In this document: positions 8,073-21,052 of the stretch, piece after piece | Position numbering within the stretch: position 1 is the first letter of the stretch | Layout: each line of letters starts with the position of its first letter | DNA from: Lutjanus erythropterus | Taxonomy: Eukaryota > Chordata > Actinopteri > Lutjaniformes > Lutjanidae | Direction of reading: 5' to 3' | Assembly (NCBI GenBank): GCA_020091685.1 | Contig: CM034599.1 | Span: 2,759,641 to 2,823,640, forward strand | DNA: 64,000 nucleotides | Position numbers and translations under genes: made by a program | The notes under the pieces: generated by a model | What the model was told of the DNA's origin: nothing | Database searches by the model: none | The model's input: the letters and a program-made list of their open reading frames with translations, nothing else

Positions 8073-9161
8073 TTGTGCTTTCTTTCTTATTTGGTGACTC
8101 AGGAGCAGAGTTCTTATAGTTTTGTATTTTTTAATTTTAATTTTTTGTTTTCAGTGTAGTCTAGTTTCAGAGTCCAGAGTGGGTTTGCTCACTTCTGTTT
8201 AGTTTTCATTGTTAATGTTATAACAGTGAAAAGATTTTAAGAAGTTCAGAATAGATATTACAGTACAAACACAACACTTTGTGAAGGCAGACTGACACGC
8301 AGTCTTGTACACATCCAGTCTCAATAAAGACATAAAACACCTTCATTGAAGGCATACAACAAAATGATTTTTGGTAACTCTCAGACAGCAGCAGCAACAG
8401 AAAAAGGGATAAAAACGAGAATGAAAGGTTAAAAAACAGGATTAGAAGAATAACAAACAAGACTGAAAGGATTAAAACAGGAATAAAGGGTAAAATAAGA
8501 ATAAACAAGAAAAATATTATCAGGTAGCCTCTTCTATCTGCTATATAACAAATAAAGGTTGCTGCACAGTTAAATAGTTAAAAACAATACTGAGACGTGA
8601 TAACAGATGAGATGGATTGTGTGCTACAGATGTATTTAACTGAACGCTGCCATATTGGAACTTGGAACATCCTGGAAACATATGTACCAACACCTCCTCA
8701 TGCTTGTTGTGTTGACTAATTTGACCACGTTGACAAAAACTAAAACGAAAGACATTTCCTTTGTATTTTTATGTCATTTTAGTTCTAACTCCTCGGTTAG
8801 ATTTTTCTTTTCATAGTCTAGTTTTTATTCGTATTTTAGTTGAATAGAATGTTTTTTTCACAGTAACTTATAGTTTTAGTGTCTGTGTAGAACACATGTA
8901 GTGTGTTATGGGGGCACTGAGTATTATAATGCATTCATAATCATTTATGATTACACTCAAACACATAATGATTTTTGTGGCCTCAACAGTCATAAAACAT
9001 TACAGATATGACTTATAATGATCTTTAAGTTTGAATGTTTTATGGATGTTATTGACTAATTAAAAGTAAAGTAATCAAGAGGCTGACTGATGAAGGTTAT
9101 AATATATTACAATTACCCACAGTCACCTTTGCACAACTATATTAAAGACTCAAAGTATTTT
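8073..9161. other. Intergenic, AT-rich
   Basis: No gene is recognisable. Segments near 8100-8220 and 8740-8880 are rich in tagtttt/actaaaac motifs, typical of a degraded fish repeat. The 8920-9060 segment has cattcataatcatttatgatt-type short inverted repeats like those at 42150-43320. An open frame on the minus strand (8218-8508) is a low-complexity Leu/Phe/Ser frame. Confidence 0.5.
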
Positions 9162-9194
<33 letters not shown>

Positions 9195-9243
9195 ACTACC
9201 ACTACTACTACTTCTACTAATAATAATAGTAATAACAATAATA
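9162..9243. repeat. Compound trinucleotide microsatellite (AAC, then TAC/TAA)
   Basis: About eleven AAC units are followed by imperfect TAC and TAA units. It creates an Asn/Thr-rich open frame that is not a gene. Confidence 0.9.
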
Positions 9244-12200
9244 CGTGTATTTACAAAGGTAGGATACCCAGAAGGCAAAAACAACAGAAATCCTGTAGTA
9301 TGCTATATTAGTCCTTGCAATATAATAAGTTATTATTGTGTTAAGAAAAGTGAAGCACGCACTGATTCATCTGCAGTAACGCATGTTTCATCATATTATT
9401 TAATTGTTTGTAAGTAAAATGAAAATGGGGTAAAAGTAAACTATTACAGTTTAAAACACCCAACCCAACTCATCACATAATGAAAATAAAGTTTGACAGA
9501 ATGTATTTAGTGTTTTTCTTACTTTGAATATTTCATATAGGTTTTATACTTAAATGTTCCATTTAGTCGGCTCGACACTTTTCTCCATCACAAACTGCCA
9601 GTTAATTTAAATCCGTACATCTGCCACAGTTTTGAGCAATTCTTCACTTTTCTTTTACATGATTTTATCAGTGTTGATCAAATCTAAATCCACACAAATA
9701 TTTCAAGCAGTTTGTTCATCCTTTGCATGTAGAAATCTCTGCACATGCTGGAAGCTCTGCGGGGCCTTTGCTCCTGTTTCACATGGTGGGCAGAAGAAGA
9801 CTTAACCTGGTTTGCAGCTACCGTGGAGCTGACATGGTTAGTGCAATTAACTGAAATGTCAGGCACTTCTAATTCAGCCTATTTTGTCTGTCTGTTGTGG
9901 AAAGGCTGCCTTAATGGATCATTGGTTACCAATTCCACATGGAGATTGACATCCATTTATCCTCATTTTCTCAGCAGAGTTCTTCATTCCTGTCTTCCCT
10001 CCCATGTCTGTGTCCAGCGTTTGTGTCTCTCAGTCATGGACCCTCCTGGATTTCTGACAGTGTAAATACCACAGCAACACAGGGCAGGAAATAGCAAATT
10101 TCCCCACTCATGATGTGCAGCTAATTTCAAACTTTTTGTGCGTGCATGCAAGTGTGCACGTTTGGTATTTGTTTTTCAACACTATGAGTGTAGATAGACA
10201 GGAAACAGAGATGTAACAGTGTAGCAGAGTTTAATTCAAGCGCAAAGCACAGACGGTTTCCCGGGAGAGCATATTTGTCCACTCAACCAGCGCAGAACTT
10301 CATTGAACACCTTTCTCTGGAAATCATATCTTTATCCGGATATCACACTCCCTGACACAGATTTACAAATGAAATTTCTCAATGACAATTTACCCATTTA
10401 CCGACAAAGAGAAAAAACGACCCACATGTTTATGTTTTAGATGGACTCACGTGTCTCTTACTGTCACTTACACATGAAAGAGGCCACTTTTGCATTTTTT
10501 TGCAAACAATATAATTGTTAAAATTAAATATGAATCAAGTAAACCTTATGTATATTTGTTGTAAGTAAACTGCATGGCAAATTGTGTATGTATATGTTCC
10601 ATATAAAGTCTGTTAAGAGCACACATGGTGCACACACTTCACCAGCTGAGCTAGGACACCTCGTATCAGTAGTTTGTAATTAAATATGTCTCAGTTAGAG
10701 ACATATGCTTTTTATATTATACTGTATATATGTTTTGTTTTGTTTTTTATGTGTATGTGTCATATATGTGACATCCTGTATGTCTTGTAAGGATTTCTAT
10801 AATACTTGCAAGATTTCAGTTTCACTGATGGAGGCCCAACACCTGTACGTATGATTACACTTATCTACTGAGGATATTTAATGTAGATTTACTGTCATAT
10901 ATAGTAAAAGAGACTGGCGACAATCGAAACGATTAATTCTTCCAATCAAAAACAAGCTAGAGGGATGACACTCTGCACATGCTCAGTAGGATTTTCTCTG
11001 TGGAAGAGGAACAGGATCATTTCACATTAGCAGAAGTTTTTTTTGGATGTGCAGTATTTTTCTTCTGCTGTCTAAAGTTTACGTAACTGAAAAGTCCATA
11101 AAAGTCCATCAACTTTATCTCCAGGTTATTGGTTAAAAATGAACACAAACAACTTATACTAATATAGGTGTTGCTAGTAAGCACATGAGATTTTATGATG
11201 GTAACATGACCTGGGACATTTGTAAACCTGAGTTATTATTACCCACAAGCATGTAAGCACCTTGTTTGTCCATCTTTTCTGTCAGAAAATGAATGTATTT
11301 CACTAAATTTTAGTTTAGTTTAAAATTACTTTTAACTAAATTCAAATATTAAAATTTAGTTACCGCCAGAATATTTGCCTCGTCTTTTGCTTTGAACACA
11401 TTTGATGCCTGACATCAGTGTACAAAAGAATTATTACTACAGCAGTAAACATGATCATTTTTAGGTGTGCATTTATTTCACATACAGTGGGTTCATATGA
11501 TTGTTTTCTTTTTTTTTTCAGTGTTATAAATGCTCCACCAACTGTTCTGTTACAACTGCCCCCACCTAGGGGGCACCATGGGGACCTACTTGTATTATGG
11601 TCTTGTCCTTTTTAGTAAAAGTATATCAATATATTATTAATTAGTGTGCATTTGAATGTTTCTTATATGTGAAGATGACAGGTTTGTTTCAAGTTATTTA
11701 TGAAGAAAAATGTAATAATAATAACAATAATAATAATAATGTTATAATTGACCCCTGTCTCCCCCTACCTATAAGTTCACAAATTTTCATTTCACAACTT
11801 TTCTAAGGACCTTGTATCTGATTTGCCTGTCATAGTTATTGCAGCACTTACAAGTTTCAGATAAGAGGCATAAACATTTAGTAAAATTTATCTCTATATT
11901 TTTCATATTCTTAGTGTTGCCTTTAAGGTAAATCGAAAAAGAAACTTTATGGATTTTCAAAATTACTTTGCATAGCAAGATATTTTGTCATGATTATTAA
12001 TGGTGATTGATTTCAGCTTGAGGGAGATTTTGCAACATTTAGCATTTAGTGCAACATGCTGCTTTTCTCCATGGAAATGCTGCTAAAGACCATTCTTTTC
12101 CAATAAGACAGAGTGTGCATATGTGCATACATATTTCCCCTCACAGGAATTATAAAAGCATTTAGAGTTTGAAGTCCAGCTCTGCTGCTGTACTCTGCCA

Positions 12201-13772
12201 TTTGGATTACAATCTATTTGCTCACTCTACCTTTACAAATAGATACATTTGCTTCCTCAAGACTTCAACTATTGGATTTTAAGTACTGCACTCAGCAAAA
12301 TTGGCCCCAGAACCTTTTAAATAAAGAAGTTACATTTTCTGAGATTATGCCTATTAGAGATTTTTCTAAGGTTCATTAAAGACGACATTTTCTAAGTAAA
12401 ATTCACCATGAAAAGCATGCATCATTAAATATGGAAATCCAGAGTTATATTAGCAATATGCACATAGCTAGTGCCAATTAAATTAGAGAAAGATATCATT
12501 TATATTATTAAGGTAGAGTTCATATTAGATTAAATATAAAATGTAATTCTTTCACAGTTTGATTTATAGCCTATAGTGCATTGTTCACAGACCCATGTTA
12601 CGCTGTATTTCAATAGAGAGATTGTTTATATTAAAATGTAAAAAGCTGTAATTGCATCACACTATTGCTAAATTAAATTGGTAGGAGGTTCAAACAGAAA
12701 TTCATAAGCTGGCACGTATCTATTTTTCATTCTTAAATGTGACTCAATATGCAGCAGTGTACACACAAAACCTTGAAAACATCATTAGTGTCTGCAGCGA
12801 CTTTGTTCTTCACTTTTGATTTGATTTGAATAATTATACTTTCTGAAAGCCTCACAAATGTGATATGAGAATAAAATAACGTCGTCTGAGCCGAGTCCAA
12901 AACAATATACAGTATGTTGTGTCTCTGGTTCTTGATCAAAGATTGGGATATGTACAGTATGAGGAAACATAATATTATTCAGAAAACAGGTTACTACACC
13001 TGCGTTTTATAATATTATCTGTTTATATACCAGCTTCAAGATACTGTATGGATGTCAGCAGGAAGAAGATGGCATTTGACAAATACATTTGTAAATCTGT
13101 ATATCTGCCTGCTATAAATAGTTATACTGCTTATACCTGCAAAAGTCTAATGTCTTTTTTGTCTGAAATAGAATATGTTTTTATTTAAGCATAACAGTGC
13201 TTTTATGTAAAATATTTAACAAACCTTTCTAAGTTTCGTTGATCATACTCAGACCACGGTGCGTTTAAACAGGGGTCAGTCAGGACGAGTGAAGGACAGG
13301 ACTGAAACTGTAATTACAAATCTGTCTGCTACTTCAGCACCATGGAAAACATCATGGATCAATCAACAGACAGCACAATTCGACTACTGATATTTCAGAG
13401 CCGTGGTCGGGGCCATAGATTCTACAAACTTCAGTCAGATAAAGGATGAGACAGAGTATTCATCTAAACAAACCCTCTGCCTCTGCAGCCTCCAGGGGAG
13501 TGCATTTTGGGTTTTTGGTTAGTTTCCTTTTCTTTTGTTCTTTTTGTCAAAAAGTAAATATTCAGTAAACCAACAGAACTCTCCCCCTCTATTTACATGA
13601 AATAGTTCAGTCCTGACCCCACAAATGGTACATGCTAGCAGTGATTTGAGGAGTGCATCATGTCTCAGCTTCCTAAAGAAAAACATGGCCCACAAAAATA
13701 AAATGAAAGACAGGAGAGAGAAAAGACTGGATGACAGTCACCAGGTTTATTGAAGGACATCAGGACTGTAAA
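9244..13772. other. Gene-free spacer
   Basis: This is AT-rich DNA without recognisable exons. Noted items are a TAA-type microsatellite at 11713-11741, a fold-back at 11302-11359 (ctaaatttt against aaaatttag), and scattered homopolymer runs. The open frames here (60-106 codons) have no family resemblance and no splice or promoter context. Confidence 0.5.
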
Positions 13773-13921
13773 TCATGATTATTTTCATTATTTAATTATC
13801 TGCTGATTATTTTCACAATGTCAGTGTCCAAAAATTGTGAAAAATGACATCACAATTTACCAAAGTCCAACGTGACGTGACAAAAATTGCTTTTTGTGTC
13901 CAACCAACAGTCCAAAAACCT
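13773..13921 (+). mobile_element. hAT-like MITE fragment (GGCTGCAACTAA family)
   Basis: gattattttcattatttaat, then ctgctgattattttcacaat, then gtgaaaaatgacatcacaat follow the internal order of the widespread fish element whose end reads CAGGGCTGCAACTAA. The same family occurs in reverse at 33373-33700. The termini are missing here, so this is a truncated copy. Confidence 0.55.
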
Positions 13922-13969
13922 GTCATACATACCAATTGTTGAGCTCAATCTCAAGACATGGGACTAAAT

Positions 13970-13990
13970 ACTACACTTCCCAGAGTGCAC
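13970..13990 (+). promoter_or_regulatory. ZNF143/STAF-like motif
   Basis: actacacttcccagagtgca closely follows the ACTACAATTCCCAGCATGC binding consensus. It is not followed by a recognisable gene. It could be functional or part of a decayed repeat. Confidence 0.35.
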
Positions 13991-16200
13991 CAGTAGCAGC
14001 AAAGAGGTGCTTGACACCTGATCAGTAATCACTGATTTAGAGCACCTGGGAAGGACTGGGGGAAGCTCAGTCATTCACACAAACAATCTTCAGAGGGGAA
14101 AGAAGCAAGGAAAGAACGAAGGAGATCCAAGTCCATCATGGATTCAGTCCAAAGATTAGTTAGTTTAGTTGCTTTCTTGGTGTTCTGAAATGTAAGTTCT
14201 ACTTTGCTTTGTCAAGGCTTTACACAGATACAAACATGCATCTGACCCTGTTTCTGGAACAAGGCTTTATGTTTCAAACTCAAAAATCCACGATTCCTCT
14301 TAATTTCAATTTAAACAGATCTGGTTAACTACGCTATTTCACCTCTCCTGGAGTCTCCCGTTTGGATAATGATTTTGCTTTGTTAGAGCTCGCTTCATGA
14401 GATGCTCATAAAGGCAGAGACACGAGCCTGAGAGTGGTGTACAGTTTGATTTAGTGAGCAGGAGTATAATGGAGCCGAGACTTCCTGCACTGATCTCTTC
14501 AGCAGCACTGACTTCTATTAAGAGATGAGTCCTGAGTGGCCTTTGAGCTTAAAACAGTGGAGTTAATTAACATTTGATCCTACCTCTCCTTACATCTTTA
14601 GAAGTTCATTTTCAATTCCATTTCAGCCCATTCACCCATTTTGGTGCCTGAAGATTGCTTCACGATCACATGTAGCCTCATCTCTGAACTGATGGTGGCT
14701 TATCAGAGCTCGTTGGGCAAAAGCAGGCATGTGAAGGCTTGTGACAGGAGACAGATGTTTGCCTTACCTCTTAGCAGACGCGTGTCAGCAAGCAAGGGCT
14801 GCCTTTGTGCAGCTCAAATGTACTGACACCGAGGCAAAAAAAATAGAAAACAGCTAAAAAAAAAAAACGGACCTGTATCTGTCTTCCTCTGTGTTTTCTT
14901 TGTCTGTCGCTCTCTCACACACATACACTCACTGCACAATAAAAATCCCCAAATTATATCACATAACTTAATTAATCTGTTGTAATTTAGCTTCATAAAG
15001 ACTTCATTACAGAGCCGAGCGTGTCACCATTCACTGAACGGCAAAACTTAGAAAGCAGGTGTAAGTCACCGAGGCGGATGATAGATGTAACGTACAGTAT
15101 GGAGCACAGATTCATATAAAGCCACCAAAGGTTCAAGTACCGTAATATAAAACTGATTATGGTGACAGCTCTTAAATTCATTTGATCTATAGAGGTGCAG
15201 CATCTGCTTTTGATTAAAATTTGTCCTCCGTGGCCTCATTCATACCTAATCCTGACTGTTTTTAAGAAAATGTTAATGTGTGTGTCATTTCTACAAATAC
15301 ACAAGTAATAATGTGTTTTAGAGGCTGCAGTATCATCCACTGTGACAATGCAAACGTGACACCAGGGACGCCAGAAACGCGTCAGACTTTTGATCTCATT
15401 CAATGCTTTGTGTTTGAGTGATTCTTACCAAAACTCAGTAACTGAATACATGGAAAGTAACCCATAAATATCTGCATAGAAAACGCATTGATTTTAACTG
15501 TTGCTCAAAGGATTTTTTACATGCATAAGATAGACAGATTTAATCATAAAAACAAAGGAAAAATAAGTTGACAATTTAAGAGTCATGCTTATTTGTAATA
15601 TTAAGTATATTACACTGAAACTGTTATTGTTAAGGGTTCCAGAACTTTTCCATGCAAAGGTCTCCCAAGCATGAGCTTTAGCTAGCATTAATACACATTT
15701 TGTGAAGTGTCTTTAGAAACACATGTATGGCAAATGTTAAAGAGAATTCAGTAAACAAAAATACAATAATGTTTGATTTTTAAAATACACATACATTATA
15801 ATACATTTATTTATTTATTTATAGCAACTTCTCTTCAATTTGTTAAGGCCCCCCTGGTGCCCCTGGTTGGACCCCCTGTGGGCTTTAGTCACGCTGTTAA
15901 GGTGTTCAGGTAGGGCTGTGAAGCAATGTGTGTTGTGTTAACAGAACCAATGAAGAAGGAACAGTGTGAAGGGCTTAATGACATCCAGCTGTGGGCTTGC
16001 AGGCTGCCTCACCCTCCCCTTCCAAATAGCCGATATTTCTTTCCAGGATGGTGAAGGCATGACACGCCCTAATCTGTCTCTGACTGGCTCACTGATGTTC
16101 TTACCCTAACCCTACCCAATCACACTCCTCCTCCAACACCTAACTTCACCAACAACAGCAAATATGAGCCAGTTTCAGGCAGAGTGGGGTGGGTTGTACC
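13991..16200. other. Gene-free spacer
   Basis: No exon or repeat family is securely recognised. A short A-rich run lies at 14857-14869 and a TTTA run at 15807-15822. The segment around 15845-15890 is C-rich (gcccccctggtgcccctggt) and may be a repeat fragment. Confidence 0.45.
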
Positions 16201-16441
16201 TTAAATAAAACACAATGTGTAGAATCTTTGGTGGCAACAAAATGTGAAAGACCCTTTCTTGAGCCAGTGTTTGTTCTGTAGAAACAAGGTGTTGCAACAT
16301 GGAAGAGATCTACATCCTCTGTAGATATGAACACCTCATTCTAAAGTAACAAAAACACAACAATTCTTATTTTCCGGTGATTATACACTAATGAAAATAT
16401 ACTTATTAATATTGTGCCAATCTTACACACTGGACCTTTAA
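16201..16441. mobile_element. TTAA-flanked MITE (241 bp)
   Basis: The left end is TTAAATAAAACACAATGTGT followed by agaatctttgg. The complement of the right end is TTAAAGGTCCAGTGTGTAAG followed by attggc. TTAA is present on both sides. The TTAAAGGTCCAGTGTGTAGGATT end type is frequent in fish genomes. Related single ends occur near 27944 (complement TTAAAGGACCAGTTTGTAGG) and near 48054. Confidence 0.65.
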
Positions 16442-17154
16442 AATATTATTTAAAAATCATCTTTAAAAATGCAATGGGTGTGTTAGACATTTTGGTGAGA
16501 AACATTAAATGTAAATATAATTTTTTTAATATTATAATATTGTTTACAAAAATATTTATAAAGCACCTTTAATGTCACACATCATGACGTGAGAACTTTC
16601 ATTCACAATGAATTAAAAGTTGTATATTTTTTACAAAAACAGTTATTGTAAAGTTAGCATAAGTGAAACAAATATGTTTCAGTAGTTGTTCAAAATATTT
16701 ATCTAGATATCTGTTTTGTTATCTAGAACATGATGCACTTTCTGTGCAGTGTTTTCTTCAGAAAATTCGAGAGCAACATCTCCGTCGTGCATTTTTGGTG
16801 TCAGTACAGAGTATGTGAGAGTGTGAGCTGGCAGGGCATGGCCATGGACAATTGTATAACTGTTAAGGCTGATGGAAAAATTTGATTAAATTGGCAGGGC
16901 ACCGTAAAATGAGTGTTGACTCAAGAGTGCACCCTAAACTTGTGCCTGGCTGTGGCATGAAAAATGATCCTGTGATGACATAAGAATGGGACAGACTCAT
17001 ACGTGTGGGCTGAGGAGCTTAAAGCAGAAATCGGGGAATTTGGCTTCGACTGTCTCGATTCCTGGAGATGTTTTGTCCTCTTTCATGACTTATACACTGG
17101 TTTATCCATTCAGAATTTAAAAAAAATCCTACAGTAGTGGTACATAGTGATATT

Positions 17155-17310
17155 CTCCAAGTGGCTAAAAGATCTAAAGTCTAATATGTAAATTCAATGT
17201 CCCGTGTTCAAATACCATCCAGGATTTTGTCTCATGTCTTCTCCCTCTCTCTGTCTCATCTCTGTCTCCCTGTCTTCTCTTGGATATATATCCTGACATA
17301 CAAAAACAAA
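17155..17310 (+). mobile_element. tRNA-derived SINE, degraded
   Basis: An A-box-like tggctaaaagat (17162-17173) is followed 33 bases later by a B-box-like gttcaaatacc (17206-17216). Then come atccaggattttgtctcatg and a long CT-rich stretch. This order matches the common fish SINE whose head is a tRNA and whose body reads roughly 'ggtTCgAatCCagcc...tgcatgtcat...ctctctc'. Several positions have drifted, so it is old. Confidence 0.6.
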
Positions 17311-17529
17311 TGATCCTGTTGTCAACTTCTGGAAAAAAGATAAAGCGGCTGAACCAATTTGTTATCCAAGATTAGGCAAGTGGGTCATTGAACGAGTATA
17401 ACAGACAACAGACGAAATTCATTTACAAGCTTTAGAAAAGGTATAAAGTGACAGGTCTACCTAAAGTGACAACATGTTTGTGATGAGACGCCTCTGATGT
17501 TTTTTTTTTTCTTAGTAAACATAAAATGG

Positions 17530-18060
17530 CTTGTTAAATATCCTTTGCATCATTTTCTCCTGCTGGAGGTGGGACGATTCAAACAAGGATGACAACATGC
17601 TGAGAGAGATTATCAAAAGCTCCTGCAGGTATTCAGAGCAGTTTGGAGCTGCTGAAGGAACTCTTACAGGCAGAGTCACATTTGAGGTTTATAACCCCGA
17701 TGAAGTTTATTGTTTCACCTCCATCACTGTTTGCTGCTGCAGCACACAGGAGTTGTTTCAGCAGGTTTACATCTGCACGAGTCTGCAGAGAGGTTGGAGA
17801 CAGTCATTTGTTCCTTCTGCAACTAGACTCTGAAATTGTCTCAGTGTTTCTTTCCAGCAGAACAGATGCAGATCATTGTTCACAGTGTAGTAAGATGCTT
17901 CTGTATGTTCTGCATGTGTTCTCCTGTGTCTCCTTGTCTGTGTTCCTTGTGCTGTAGTGTGTCAGTGGTGGAGGCATCATCAGATCAGAACTGCTGTTTG
18001 AGTTTAATATAAAGGGTTTGAGAAATAAGTCTTTTCTAAGCTGATCCATGTTCATTCTGT
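17530..18060 (+). other. Unclassified block with two overlapping open frames
   Basis: Frames 17531-17833 (100 codons) and 17643-17957 (104 codons) overlap in this stretch. The first ends in RGWRQSFVPSATRL-stop, which faintly resembles the last residues of some LINE polymerases (SFxPSAxRL), but no polymerase motif precedes it. It looks like the 3' end of a decayed mobile element. Confidence in any family is low. Confidence 0.25.
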
Positions 18061-18065
18061 TTTTG

Positions 18066-18600
18066 TTTATAATAGCAACTACATATTACTAGTTACATCT
18101 AATTTAATTACAAAATAAATGTAATTGTAATCTTTTTCAGTTACTGAAAAAAAAATACAGTTAGGCTACTAATCAAATTGTTGGATTTGCAAAGGGGTTA
18201 CATCTAAACTCTGCAACCAACCAACCAAATCAAAGCAGATGGCCATGTTATCAGACAAAAACACCTATTAGTGCTGGAAATTCATCAATATTATCCTTTT
18301 GATAAAAGAAAAAATGCTCTAACACTCTTGTACAAACATCTATAAACTGCAGTCAGTCATAAAATAAAGTTGTGAGACTTTATTTTATGACTGTCTGGTT
18401 TAAATTGATATTTTAGGACTTTTCAGCTTTATTGCCAAGTTTAAAACATTTGTTCAAGAAGTAATCAAAAACTAATCAAATTTAATTAGTTACTTTGATT
18501 AGATGCTTTGATGGAGTAATAAAACAGTTACATTACTTATTACATTTTAACAGGGTGACTATAAATCTGCAGCCTATTACATTTCAAAAGTAACCTTGCA
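18066..18600. mobile_element. Degraded MITE with AGTTAC-type inverted ends
   Basis: The left part has tactagttacatctaattta and taattgtaatctttttcagt. The right part has acagttacattacttattac and ttacatttcaaaagtaacct, the complement of the aggttacttttgaaatgtaa end of a well-known fish family. The two halves are inverted relative to each other. The extremities are blurred. Confidence 0.5.
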
Positions 18601-18873
18601 AATACCACAAAATAGACTCAACAGTTTGCTAGACGTGTGTCTTACCGTGTGTTCAGACTGTGTATTGATATAAAATCTGAGAATTTTTAAATTATGTAAC
18701 TTTGCACAATTCACAACAAAAACTTGTGCAAAAGAGCATCTGTCACATTGTAGGATACACACCACAAGTGCACCTCTGTGCCACTACTGAATTTGCAGGG
18801 GTAATGTGATTTGACCAACTGTAAACACTGGATATTTGCATAGAGTCTTTTGTTGCTGTGTGCATTTCTCACT

Positions 18874-18912
18874 TTTTTCTTTTCTTTTCTTTTCTTTTCT
18901 TTTCTTTTCTCT
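18874..18912. repeat. TTTTC pentanucleotide microsatellite
   Basis: About seven near-perfect units of TTTTC are present. Confidence 0.9.
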
Positions 18913-20516
18913 CTTTTTGTGTATCAAGTCCAATTACTTCAAAGTAGAACAAGGAAAAAGTCAATAATCCAAAATCAGATTAGTTTGCATTTTCTTACGA
19001 TCCAATCGTTTACATCACTAATTACAAAAACTTTCTATTTAGTAGCTGACTATATGTCAAAGTGCCTGACCCGGGCCTGGCTCAGTCTGTGTTCTATGGA
19101 AGTGAATTTGCATACAAACTTAGTAAAAGTAAGTCAAACAGCAACTGGTCATTTTTACGGATTAAGAAAGCTGCTGGCTGAATGTAATAATATGTGAGCT
19201 TTAGAGGTTATGGTCAGGTGACACAACACAAAAGAGGGTATGCATATTTTGCAAAATATTCAACTATTACTTTAACTTTGATAGCTTCACTGATGCTGTG
19301 TATATTGATTGTGATCAGTTTGAGCTCACAACAGTCTTTAAAAGTACACAATGAATCTGATAAACTGCTGCACACGTCTGTTCTTCATAACGGTGAAAAA
19401 TGTTAATTTTACTGAAACGTCTCCAAACCTGAAATCCACCACGCAGCTGCTTTGATTCTGCTAATTATGTGAAATAGCAGCTAATTTTTGGAGCACGTTT
19501 TCCCTCCTCCATGCACTGTCTAGTGCAGTGTGGCTATAGGCTACATCGTGTAATGGGAAGTCATTAGCTTTTGGTCTGATGCAGTTTGTTCTCAGTCCCT
19601 CGCTGCTACATTTATATTTCATATCTTATGTTTCACACTGTATTAACAGCTGTGGCTTGTTTTTGCCATCTGCAGACAATTACTTTAGTTTACTTGGCTT
19701 TGTAATAATAACATGTTTTCTTCTTGCAACTCTCTCAATAGACAACATGCTGCAAATTCTTGACAGGTGCTGAGGCATTTGCTCGGGAGACATGGTGAGG
19801 AGGATTATTACTGCATTATTTAGTTCTCCTGAAATAAACAAACACATTCCCTTCCTGGCATCATGTGCGACTAGCAAGTCAGCATTGTGCTGTGTTGCAT
19901 CGCTCCAGCTCAGAGCAGCCAATTATGATTTACGTCGACTACCGAGAACCTCGGTGCCCCTTTTCACTACCAACAAGACCCACTTAGTGTCGAATATTTT
20001 CCCTCCCATACCCTCTCATTTGCTCAGTATCTCCTCCTTTTATGACCTTTTTACATTCACCTTGCCTTGTTTCACCTACTTGCTATCACCACAGTGGCTC
20101 AGGTTCCGCTCCACAGTCTAGTTTCAGTATAATAACTTGACACTTCACATTGCATTAGTCTTAGTCCCGACAACAAGGTTATGTGACCTATAGTGTCAGA
20201 GAGCATACACCATACTTGCCTGGAGTAGCTATTTATCAAGACAGCTTTGGGCCACCTATGATTCAGAGCAGAACAAATACAGATGTGAGGCGGTTATACC
20301 GAGGACATATTTGTCCAGCAACCAGAGTTTTAGCTAGCAAACACCATCAAGCTGTTTGCTCTCACAGGGATGTGAATGAGACATTTAATCCTATACACGT
20401 CACCAGGATGCATGTCATTACATACTTAACAAAATAAAAGCATAAATACCACATTTGTTCATTTCACTCCATGTGGTGTGAAATGAAGAGAAAATGTTAG
20501 AGTCAGCCTAAACTGA
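18913..20516. other. Gene-free spacer
   Basis: No recognisable gene or repeat family was found. Open frames of 60-115 codons on both strands lack family resemblance. Confidence 0.45.
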
Positions 20517-21052
20517 TTAAAGGAGAATTATGTTATATATTTACTGTTCTAAATCATAAAATGACCATGATGTGTTATCACAGATTAAAGGTAGAATCAG
20601 TAAGATTGTCAAAGCTGTTTGTAAATGCACCAGAAAGATACCAGGATGTCAAATACCAACAATTTGGGTTGGCATTGTGTCCTGAACACAACAAAATAAG
20701 AATAAGAATAAGGACATGCAGACACAGAGGGCAGGGACTCTGCAAATACAGCCAAACCTATAGAAAGTCATAAATGATGATTGAAAGAGATTATGTTTAT
20801 ATGAGTCTATACACTAAATAAATAAATAAAATGTTGCATATTATACCTTCAAGGAAACATGCTAAGACAGTTATAAACAGCTGATCAACCAGTCAGTGGA
20901 GGAGGGGGTGGGACGAAACAACTTGGTTCAATCATAGATCGTACAATAAACATGATTTCAACCTTTTTAAAATACTGTCTGTGGCTCCCACTTACTATTT
21001 GGACTGCTGTACTCATTTTTGAACACTAGGGTCTTACATATTTCTCCTTTAA
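20517..21052. mobile_element. TTAA-flanked MITE (536 bp)
   Basis: The left end is TTAAAGGAGAATTATGTTAT. The complement of the right end is TTAAAGGAGAAATATGTAAG followed by accctagtg. TTAA is present at 20517-20520 and 21049-21052. Immediately beyond the right end lies the duplicated 200-bp element (21053-21240), and the homology of that element with its partner at 48985-49200 stops at this TTAA. No coding capacity is seen. Confidence 0.7.
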
